From contig JAUZQP010000075.1 in assembly GCA_030950965.1 (NCBI GenBank), positions 1 to 7,746 on the forward strand: DNA of 7,746 nt. Reading direction: 5' to 3'. The translations under genes and the position numbers were made by a program. The notes below the pieces were generated by a model. It saw nothing but the letters and a program-made list of their open reading frames with translations. It searched no databases and was not told where the DNA came from. This document shows positions 1 to 6,425 of the stretch, piece by piece. Positions within the stretch are counted from its first letter, which is position 1, and each line of letters begins with the position of its first letter. The stretch comes from Mariprofundaceae bacterium (GTDB taxonomy: Bacteria > Pseudomonadota > Zetaproteobacteria > Mariprofundales > Mariprofundaceae).

Positions 1-63
1 AAACTCCTTTCTGGTGAACTGCGCATTCCCGATGCTGAGCAGTTGATCGCCGAGTTGGACTAA
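1..63 (+). CDS. hsdS: Type I restriction-modification specificity subunit HsdS, C-terminal end (partial)
   Basis: The window opens inside an open frame that reads KLLSGELRIPDAEQLIAELD and stops at TAA (61-63). A tail of the form LLSGELRIPDAE is typical of HsdS proteins, where it closes the second conserved helical region that docks on the HsdM methyltransferase. HsdS selects the DNA target through two target recognition domains, none of which lie in this window, so the recognition sequence cannot be guessed. The frame runs directly into hsdR on the same strand after 56 bases, which supports the call independently. Only 20 residues are visible, so identity rests on the motif plus the neighbour. 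Confidence 0.85.
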   Translation, partial: KLLSGELRIPDAEQLIAELD

Positions 64-109
64 TGCCTGAGTAAGCCCAAAAAGCCACTGCAAACATACC
101 GTTGTCAAT

Positions 110-115
110 AAGAGG
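110..115 (+). promoter_or_regulatory. Ribosome binding site that decides the hsdR start
   Basis: AAGAGG lies four bases upstream of the ATG at 120. A longer frame could begin at a TTG at 102, but that codon has no Shine-Dalgarno-like sequence before it and the purine-rich site would then fall inside the gene. The ATG at 120 is therefore preferred. The spacing is slightly short but acceptable. Confidence 0.6.
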
Positions 116-119
116 TATC

Positions 120-3100
120 ATGAAATTCACCGAAGCAAAACTAGAAGAAGCCATCATTTCACTGTTCGCTCAAGCGGGCTACCCACACACCCGTGGTGAA
201 GACTTGCAGCGCAAGCCTGAAGATGTGCTGATTGGCGATGATTTGGTACAATTTCTCACGCACCGTTACCAAAGCGAGCACATCACCGCGCATGAGATAG
301 AACGTATTTTACACCAGCTGAACTACCTCAGCGCGGCGGATCTCTACGCAAGCAATAAAACGATCATGAAGTGGCTTGCCGATGGTTTTTTTCTCAAGCG
401 TGATGATGTCAGTTTAAAAGATTTATACATCCAGCTCATTGATTCCGAGCAAATCGAGAGCAACCACTTCCGCATGGTCACGCAGATGAAAATCCAAGGT
501 TATGAACGGCGGATTCCCGATGCGATTCTTTATATCAATGGTTTGCCGTTGGTGGTGTTTGAATTTAAAAGTGCCATTCGTGAAGAGGCCACGATTTTTG
601 ATGCCCACACACAAATCACCACGCGCTATGACCGTGATATTCCTGAGCTGTTTAAATACAATGCCTTTTGTGTGATCAGCGATGGCGTGAATAACAAAAT
701 GGGTTCTTATTTTGCAGCCTATGAATTTTATGCGGCATGGCACAAAATCACAGGTGACGAAGTGCTCGAACAACAGGGCATTGATTCGCTGTTTACCATG
801 ATCGGTGGTTTGTTCGATCAACGGCGTTTGTTGGATGTGATTCAAAACTTTATCCATGTGCCTGACGTTTCAAGCCAACAAGAAAAAATTGTCTGTCGTT
901 ATCCGCAGTATTACGCCGCAACCAAACTCTTTGCCCATATCAAACAACACATGAAACCGCATGGCGATGGTAAAGGTGGCACCTATTTTGGCGCGACGGG
1001 CTGTGGTAAAAGTTATACCATGTTGTTCTTAAGTCGTTTGCTCATGAAAGATGTAGCCTTGGGCAGTCCCACCCTTATTTTAATCACCGACCGCACCGAT
1101 TTAGACCAACAACTATCCGCGCAATTCACCCATGCCAAAAGCTTTATCGGTGATGAGAACATCGTCAGCGTGCGCAGTCGCGCCCACCTGCGCCAACAGC
1201 TCAAAGGGCGTAAAAGTGGCGGGGTATTTCTCACCACCATTCATAAGTTCAGCGAAGATTTGGCACTATTGAGCGAACGCAGCAATGTAATTTGTATTTC
1301 GGATGAAGCCCACCGCAGCCAAGTCAATTTAGAACAAAAAATACACATGAGCGATGATGGGGTGAAAAAAACTTATGGCTTTGCCAAATACCTGCATGAG
1401 TCCTTGCCCAATGCCACCTATGTGGGTTTTACAGGGACACCGATTGACGCAACCATTGAGGTCTTTGGTGAGGTCGTGGATCGCTACACCATGGTTGAAT
1501 CGGTGCATGATGAAATTACCGTGGGCATTGTTTACGAAGGCCGTGCCGCCAAGGTGTTGCTCGATAGCCAACAACTCAATGAAATCGAAAAATACTACAG
1601 CGTCTGTGAAGACGCTGGCACCAACACCTATCAAATCGATCAAAGTAAAACCGTCATGGCCAGTATGGCCACCATTCTCGGTGATCCTGACCGAATCCAA
1701 GCCATCGCCAAAGATTTTGTCGAGCATTATGAAAATCGCGTCGAAGAAGGCACCACTCAAAAAGGCAAAGCCATGTTTGTGTGCAGTAGTCGCGCTGTGG
1801 CTTATCAGCTCTACCAACAACTGATTGCCCTGCGCCCTGCGTGGGACGACATCAAAAGCTGTGCAACGGGTGCAAACTTATCCCACGCCGATCAGAAAAA
1901 AGTCAAACCCATGCAGCGGGTCAAAATGATTATGACCCGCAACCAAGACGACGACAAAATCCTTTGGGATAAACTGGGGCAAAAAGGCTTGGATCTGCAA
2001 TTTAAACAGGCGCAATCCAATTTCAAAATCGCCATTGTGGTGGATATGTGGTTAACGGGCTTTGATGTGCCCTTTCTCGATACCATCTACATTGATAAAC
2101 CCCTGCAAAAACACAATTTGATTCAAACCATCTCCCGCGTGAATCGTCGGTTTGAAAACAAAAAAAGTGGTTTGGTGGTCGATTATATTGGCATTAAAAA
2201 ACAAATGAATGATGCCCTTTATCAATACACCAACGATAAAAAACAAAATTTAGAAGACATTGAACAATCCGTGATTATCGTCAAAGACCACCTGAGCTTG
2301 TTGGCTGCCTTGTTTCATCGGTTTAATGCCAAACTTTATGACAGCGGAACACCCCTTGAGCAATTGAACTGTTTGAAAGATTCGGCAGAATTTGTGCAGC
2401 AAACACAGAAGCTTGAAAAAACCTTTATGGGCTTAGCCAAACGGCTTAAAGCTGCTTATGATATTTGTGTGGGCAGCACGGATCTCACGCAAAAGCATAA
2501 AGACCACATCCATTACTACTTGGCCGTGCGCAGCATTGTTTTTAAAATCACCACGGGGGGCGCGGCGGATGTCGAACAAATGAATCGCAAAGTGCGTGAG
2601 TTGGTCAAAGATGCCTTGATGAGTGATGGCGTGGAAGAAATCTTCAAAATGGGTGAAGACCAAAACGGTACACTGGCTATTTTTGATGATGACTACCTTG
2701 CCAAGCTGGATATGATTAAACAGCCCAATACCAAACTTCAATTGCTGCAACAGATGCTTGCCAAGGCGATTAGCGCGTTTAAAAAAACCAATCAAGTGAA
2801 AGGTGTCGATTTTAGCAAAAAAATGAATGCCATCGTTGAAAAATACAACGAGCGTGATGAAAACAATACGCTGCAAAGTCGTGTCCTCGATGATCTCTCC
2901 GATGAAATCATCTGTTTATACCAAGAGCTTCGCCAAGAAATGACGTCCTTTGCTGCGATGGGCATCAACTTTGAAGAAAAATCCTTTTACGATATTTTGA
3001 TCTCATTGGCACAGAAATACAATTTCACCTACCCCAAAGACAAATTGATTGGGCTCGCCAAAGAGGTGAAAAACGTCATTGACGATAAAGCCAAATACAT

Positions 3101-3248
3101 TGATTGGAACAAACAAGAAAATATTAAAGCCGAACTGCAATTTGATTTAATCATCCTACTCGATCAATGGGGTTACCCACCCATTGATCGGGATGAAGTC
3201 TATAAAGCAATCTTTGAACAGGCAGAGAATTTTAAGCGTCATGACTGA
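120..3248 (+). CDS. hsdR: Type I restriction enzyme R subunit HsdR (translocase/endonuclease)
   Basis: This is the motor and nuclease subunit of a type I restriction enzyme: it binds the HsdM2S core, pumps DNA using ATP and cuts at a distance from unmethylated sites. From the ATG at 120 it has 1042 residues, full length for the family. The N-terminal PD-(D/E)xK nuclease shows D134 in RIPDAILYING, then E148 and K150 in VVFEFKSA. The SF2 helicase core follows: Walker A GATGCGKS (291-298), motif Ia LITDRTDLDQQ (321-331), DEAH (395-398), FTGTP (437-441), DMWLTGFDVP (642-651) and QTISRVNRR (669-677). The C-terminal part is helical and ends with the family-typical YIDWNKQENIKAEL and WGYPPIDRDEV segments, which contact the methyltransferase core. 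All catalytic motifs are present with no frameshift, so it looks functional. It lies just downstream of hsdS and is probably cotranscribed with it. Subtype (IA to ID) cannot be assigned. Confidence 0.97.
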   Translation: MKFTEAKLEEAIISLFAQAGYPHTRGEDLQRKPEDVLIGDDLVQFLTHRYQSEHITAHEIERILHQLNYLSAADLYASNKTIMKWLADGFFLKRDDVSLKDLYIQLIDSEQIESNHFRMVTQMKIQGYERRIPDAILYINGLPLVVFEFKSAIREEATIFDAHTQITTRYDRDIPELFKYNAFCVISDGVNNKMGSYFAAYEFYAAWHKITGDEVLEQQGIDSLFTMIGGLFDQRRLLDVIQNFIHVPDVSSQQEKIVCRYPQYYAATKLFAHIKQHMKPHGDGKGGTYFGATGCGKSYTMLFLSRLLMKDVALGSPTLILITDRTDLDQQLSAQFTHAKSFIGDENIVSVRSRAHLRQQLKGRKSGGVFLTTIHKFSEDLALLSERSNVICISDEAHRSQVNLEQKIHMSDDGVKKTYGFAKYLHESLPNATYVGFTGTPIDATIEVFGEVVDRYTMVESVHDEITVGIVYEGRAAKVLLDSQQLNEIEKYYSVCEDAGTNTYQIDQSKTVMASMATILGDPDRIQAIAKDFVEHYENRVEEGTTQKGKAMFVCSSRAVAYQLYQQLIALRPAWDDIKSCATGANLSHADQKKVKPMQRVKMIMTRNQDDDKILWDKLGQKGLDLQFKQAQSNFKIAIVVDMWLTGFDVPFLDTIYIDKPLQKHNLIQTISRVNRRFENKKSGLVVDYIGIKKQMNDALYQYTNDKKQNLEDIEQSVIIVKDHLSLLAALFHRFNAKLYDSGTPLEQLNCLKDSAEFVQQTQKLEKTFMGLAKRLKAAYDICVGSTDLTQKHKDHIHYYLAVRSIVFKITTGGAADVEQMNRKVRELVKDALMSDGVEEIFKMGEDQNGTLAIFDDDYLAKLDMIKQPNTKLQLLQQMLAKAISAFKKTNQVKGVDFSKKMNAIVEKYNERDENNTLQSRVLDDLSDEIICLYQELRQEMTSFAAMGINFEEKSFYDILISLAQKYNFTYPKDKLIGLAKEVKNVIDDKAKYIDWNKQENIKAELQFDLIILLDQWGYPPIDRDEVYKAIFEQAENFKRHD

Positions 3249-3335
3249 ATTGTTTGGAGAGCATGGGTTGACCTGTCTGCTATCACGAAGTCGTTGCCTT
3301 ATTGCTATAGACCCGTTAGATATGGGATGATGACT

Positions 3336-4487
3336 ATGTTTCGTATTGCTCTTTTTATCATCTTTGCCAGTGTCCTTACCGCCTGTCATCCGCAACATAA
3401 AACGACAACGGTCAAACCCGTGGAAATCAATCCTAAAACAGCCGCCATTGCCCCCGTAAAGGTAGAACCTCGCCCACGTATCTCCATCACTCAGCCGCAG
3501 ATCACGTTTGATGCGCCCCCCCCTCCCCTGCCCTCGCTGCTGCAAGGCTTGTCTCAGGATGACTTAACCATGCTTGAACAGCGTGCCGAAAAGAGCTTCC
3601 CTACACCGCATTGGAAGGTGGTGGCAAAGAATTCACGTTTTGTGCGCAGTCGTGTGGTTGATGTGCTTCACGAAGTGGGCTTGCCTGCTGAGTTGCAAGT
3701 GATCCCTGCTATCGAATCGCGTTACAACCCCTATGCTGTTTCTTCGGCTGGAGCGGCTGGTTTATGGCAATTTATGCCAAGCACAGCACGCGGTTTGGGG
3801 TTGCAGTGCAGTGATGACCTCAACGAACTGCGCGATGTAGAAAAAAGCACCCGTGCTGCCGCGCGCTATTTACAGGCGTTGCAAGAACGTTTCACCTATT
3901 GGCCGCTGGCACTGGCTGCCTACAACTGCGGCCCTACACGGCTGGCTAAATTTTTAAAAAAAGAGGGCGACTGGCAACCCGCTGATGGACTCAATGCCCT
4001 GCCTGCACCACGCGCCAGCAAAGCCTACGTCAAAAACATACTCAGCCTTGCCTATGCAGGGCACAATGGCACACGCATCTTCCCGCAAGCCGAAACGGTG
4101 CGTTATGTGCAGCAGCGTGGTTTAGACATCCGACATTTAAGTAAAGCGACCCATTTATCCGCCGAAACGCTGTTGCGCTACAATCCGCAACTGGAACGCA
4201 CGCGCTACCAGAGCACTGCCAACATCGCCCTATGCCTGCCCGACAATGCACCGTGGCAGAGCAATCATGCCCGACAGGCGACTTCGTCACGCTCGCATCA
4301 GCACAGCAAACGCATCACCGTCAAACAAGGCGATAGCCTATGGAAGATTGCCCACCGTCATCACATTACATTAAGCCAATTACGCCAAGCCAATCGCCAT
4401 CTCAAAAAGATATTGCACCCTGGGCAAAAGTTACGCGTACCCATAAAGTACCCACGCTGGCGCAACCCACTCTGTCAGGATAGCTAA
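3336..4487 (+). CDS. MltD-like membrane-bound lytic murein transglycosylase lipoprotein with LysM
   Basis: This is a predicted peptidoglycan lyase that cuts the MurNAc-GlcNAc bond non-hydrolytically, leaving 1,6-anhydro-MurNAc. From the ATG at 3336 it has 383 residues. Residues 1-17 are a short hydrophobic signal ending in the lipobox LTAC, so Cys17 should be lipidated and the protein anchored to a membrane, most likely the outer one. A proline-rich linker (59-66, with PPPP) precedes the SLT/GH23 domain (about 105-210). Its motifs are PAIESRYNP with catalytic Glu127, AAGLWQFMPSTA (140-151) and AAYNCGP (194-200), the MltD family pattern. Residues 255-303 resemble the degenerate LysM-like segment of MltD, and 327-370 are a clear LysM domain (ITVKQGDSLWKIA to HPGQKLRVP). 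A TTG at 3294 and ATGs at 3327 and 3330 are in frame, but the lipobox distance favours 3330 or 3336. It is 87 bases downstream of hsdR and functionally unrelated. E. coli MltD is longer, so I give no symbol. Confidence 0.92.
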   Translation: MFRIALFIIFASVLTACHPQHKTTTVKPVEINPKTAAIAPVKVEPRPRISITQPQITFDAPPPPLPSLLQGLSQDDLTMLEQRAEKSFPTPHWKVVAKNSRFVRSRVVDVLHEVGLPAELQVIPAIESRYNPYAVSSAGAAGLWQFMPSTARGLGLQCSDDLNELRDVEKSTRAAARYLQALQERFTYWPLALAAYNCGPTRLAKFLKKEGDWQPADGLNALPAPRASKAYVKNILSLAYAGHNGTRIFPQAETVRYVQQRGLDIRHLSKATHLSAETLLRYNPQLERTRYQSTANIALCLPDNAPWQSNHARQATSSRSHQHSKRITVKQGDSLWKIAHRHHITLSQLRQANRHLKKILHPGQKLRVPIKYPRWRNPLCQDS

Positions 4488-4506
4488 CCTGAATAACTCA
4501 GGCTAA
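4485..4506. repeat. 22-base hairpin repeat, left copy
   Basis: TAACCTGAATAACTCAGG followed by CTAA begins at the stop codon of the transglycosylase gene. CCTGA and TCAGG form a five-base stem around ATAAC. The same 22 bases occur in opposite orientation at 7504-7525 with one mismatch. It has no T tract after it, so it is not a classical intrinsic terminator, although its position at a gene end would suit an RNA 3'-end stabiliser. Confidence 0.65.
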
Positions 4507-4674
4507 GGGGCTGTTCGTGAATAGAAACCCAGCGTTTCCGCAGTAGGCTTTTCCTGATTATAACGGATTTAGGGGAGGAACTGTTTCTTGCTGTTTTCAG
4601 GGGCTTATGTAACAGTTAATGATTTGATATTGACCCTGAATCATTACATGATCAATGCCATATGAACAGTGAAG
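4507..4674. other. Intergenic stretch without a convincing gene
   Basis: No open frame of useful length exists on either strand. On the plus strand there is a TATAAC hexamer near 4559, a strong purine run GGGGAGG (4572-4578) and a TTG-started frame of 25 codons (4588-4665), but nothing shows that this is expressed. AATGATT and AATCATT, around 4619-4645, form a weak inverted pair. The stretch could be a relic of an inserted element whose other end is missing. Confidence 0.4.
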
Positions 4675-4845
4675 CGTAGGTTGGGTAGAGCGAAGCGAAA
4701 CCCAACATAACCCCATTCAAACCATTGCCATGATCAACACAACGCCGTTTAAATCAATGGTGTATGTTATGCGTGTATTGTGTGTATGGGGGCGTGGCAT
4801 TTATGGGTACGTGGTTGTGTTGGGTTTCACTCTACCCAACCTACG
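4675..4845. repeat. 171-base element with inverted GTAGGTTGGGTAGAG ends (MITE-like)
   Basis: The left end (4675-4707) begins CGTAGGTTGGGTAGAGCG and ends AAACCCAACA. The right end (4818-4845) is its reverse complement, except that it lacks a short CGAAG-type segment in the middle. Each end is also a hairpin by itself, with GTTGGGT pairing with ACCCAAC. The inner 110 bases have no open frame and GT-rich composition in the right half. From memory, the GTAGGTTGGGTAGAGCGAAG motif is a dispersed repeat seen in many bacterial genomes; I cannot verify that here. No target duplication is obvious. Confidence 0.7.
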
Positions 4846-4930
4846 TGGTGATCATTAAGAAAGTTATATTTTCCCATGTCGTATTTAGGCAGGATACAGT
4901 TAATCAGCTTCCCTTTTAAGATGGACATCC

Positions 4931-4950
4931 TTTAACAGCAACGTGTTAAA
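4931..4950. repeat. Perfect 7-base inverted repeat TTTAACA-n6-TGTTAAA
   Basis: TTTAACA (4931-4937) and TGTTAAA (4944-4950) pair perfectly around GCAACG. No T run follows on either strand, so it is not a standard terminator. It could be a protein-binding dyad or a chance AT-rich palindrome. No gene start lies close enough to link it to regulation. Confidence 0.35.
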
Positions 4951-4980
4951 TTGGGTGTGATGGCAAGGATTTGAACTCAA

Positions 4981-5001
4981 GGGTAGGATGCGCTTGCGCA
5001 C
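4981..5001. repeat. Short hairpin repeat GTAGGATGCGCTTGCGCAC
   Basis: GGGTAGGATGCGCTTGCGCA contains the near-perfect palindrome TGCGC-TT-GCGCA (4989-5000). From memory this resembles another short repeat dispersed in many proteobacterial genomes, often seen next to the GTAGGTTGGGT type found at 4675. It is non-coding and no function can be read from it. Confidence 0.4.
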
Positions 5002-5028
5002 AAAATGGCGTGGTAGAACCCATACACT

Positions 5029-5152
5029 GTAATCATTCACACGCCCTCTTTTTTTTCGCCATCAAGGCGAAAGCGCGCAGTTTACGCTGGGGTAAATGAA
5101 CACTTTCAACGCAGATGGTGGGAAAACCAGTGGGGGGGGTGTGAATGGTTAC
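5029..5152. repeat. 124-base element with 18-base inverted ends beside the proA 3' end
   Basis: GTAATCATTCACACGCCC (5029-5046) is the reverse complement of 5135-5152 with only two mismatches. Inside it, TTTCGCC and GGCGAAA (about 5053-5071) make a second hairpin, with a T8 run on its left as seen on the plus strand. In the proA (minus) transcript this hairpin is followed by A residues, so it is not a normal intrinsic terminator. The element lies seven bases past the proA stop codon, so its RNA would form a structured 3' end. A G8 run occurs at 5132-5139. Confidence 0.6.
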
Positions 5153-5159
5153 GATTCAA

Positions 5160-6425
5160 CTACTCGCGGATTTCACCGTTTCCCATAACGATCCATTTTT
5201 GAGTGGTTAAGCCCTCTAAACCAACAGGGCCACGCACATGCAAGCGGTCGGTAGAAATACCAATTTCAGCACCCAAGCCGTATTCAAACCCATCGGCAAA
5301 ACGGGTGCTCGCATTCCACATGACCGATGATGAATCAACCTCACGTAAAAAGCGTTGACCATTGCTGTAATGCTCGGTAACGATGCTTTCGGTATGTGCT
5401 GAACTCCAGCGTTCGATGTGCGCCAATGCAGCATCAAGATCATCGACCACACGAATCGACAGCACAGGTGCTAAGTATTCCGTTCCCCAATCTTCTTCGG
5501 TAGCAGAAATCATACCCGGTATAACGGCACAAGCACGTTCGCAACCGCGTAATTCAACACCTTTTTCCTGCATGATACGCGCAATTTCAGGTAGGACAGT
5601 TGCTGCGATGTGTTGATGTATGAGCAAAGTTTCCATCGCATTACACACGCCGTAACGGTGTGTTTTGGCATTGACTGCAATGGCTACCGCTTTATGAACA
5701 TCCGCATCCGCATCGATATAAACATGGCAAATACCATCTAAATGTTTAATCACCGGGATACAGGAATCGGCACTTACGCGCTCAATCAATGATTTTCCGC
5801 CACGCGGCACAATAACATCAATATAATCAGCGCAGCGCAACATCGCCCCAACCAAGGCACGATCTGTTTGCTGCAATAATTGAACCGATTCAGCAGGCAG
5901 ATTTGCTTGCGCTAACGCTTGCTGAAAAATGGTCGCAATAGCGCGGTTGGAGTGAATGGATTCAGAACCACCACGCAGCACCGCTGCATTGCCTGATTTC
6001 AAACAGAGAGCGGCAGCATCGGCGGTGACATTAGGGCGAGATTCGTAAATGATACCAATAACCCCCAAAGGCACGCGCATATGCCCCACTTGAATACCTG
6101 AAGGACGGTATTGCATGTGGTCAATCGCCCCCACAGGGTCGGGCAGCGTAGCGACTTGACGCAAGCCGTCAGCCATCGCCGTAATGCGCTCAGGGTTCAA
6201 AGCTAGGCGGTCTTGCAAGGCTGGAGCCAGTTGCCGATCTTTTGCTGCCTGCACATCTTTGGCATTGGCTACTAAAATAGCATCCATATCACGAATAAAG
6301 CCATCAGCGGCATCATGGAGCGCGTTGTTTTTGACTGCCGTGGTTGCTGTGCGCAGTTGCCGAGAAGCTACTTTTGCCTGTGCGCCAATCGTTTGCATGA
6401 TGCGGTCAAAATCATCTTGCATCAT
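5160..6425 (-). CDS. proA: Gamma-glutamyl phosphate reductase (glutamate-5-semialdehyde dehydrogenase) ProA
   Basis: ProA catalyses the second step of proline synthesis, reducing L-glutamyl 5-phosphate with NADPH to glutamate 5-semialdehyde, in the cytoplasm after ProB. The 421-residue product is close to the usual length of about 417. It shows YESRPNVTADAAALCLKSGNA (two halves, 127-147), the catalytic cysteine C261 in YGVCNAMETLLIH, EYLAPVLSI (316-324), the ProA signature around ALAHIERWSSAHTESI (333-348, with W where the pattern has H or Y), and NASTRFADGFEYGLGAEIGIS and RGPVGLEGLT near the C-terminus. Two ATGs are possible, 6425 and 6422. A GGAAG seven bases upstream of 6425 favours the first. 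It overlaps the upstream NYN gene by ATGA, so translation is probably coupled. proB is not in the window. Confidence 0.97.
   Translation of the reverse strand: MMQDDFDRIMQTIGAQAKVASRQLRTATTAVKNNALHDAADGFIRDMDAILVANAKDVQAAKDRQLAPALQDRLALNPERITAMADGLRQVATLPDPVGAIDHMQYRPSGIQVGHMRVPLGVIGIIYESRPNVTADAAALCLKSGNAAVLRGGSESIHSNRAIATIFQQALAQANLPAESVQLLQQTDRALVGAMLRCADYIDVIVPRGGKSLIERVSADSCIPVIKHLDGICHVYIDADADVHKAVAIAVNAKTHRYGVCNAMETLLIHQHIAATVLPEIARIMQEKGVELRGCERACAVIPGMISATEEDWGTEYLAPVLSIRVVDDLDAALAHIERWSSAHTESIVTEHYSNGQRFLREVDSSSVMWNASTRFADGFEYGLGAEIGISTDRLHVRGPVGLEGLTTQKWIVMGNGEIRE

Noticed and set aside
102..119. TTG start giving hsdR six extra residues
   Set aside because: The AAGAGG site lies between this codon and the ATG at 120, which therefore is the better start.
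3241..3330. ATG-started 29-codon frame overlapping the end of hsdR
   Set aside because: No family resemblance and no clear ribosome binding site apart from coding bases; it ends inside the start region of the next gene.
4633..4645. ACCCTGAATCATT resembles 7525-7546 with nine bases missing in the middle
   Set aside because: Only 13 bases match in two blocks, and the flanking sequence and order relative to the hairpin repeats differ; chance cannot be excluded.
4955..4985. GGATTTGAAC resembles the reverse complement of a tRNA T-arm loop
   Set aside because: The bases on both sides of the loop do not pair into a T stem, and no acceptor, anticodon or D arm can be placed. It is a chance match.
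5041..5075. Hairpin with T8 as intrinsic terminator of proA
   Set aside because: In the minus-strand transcript the stem is followed by A residues, not U residues; on the plus strand the T run precedes the stem.
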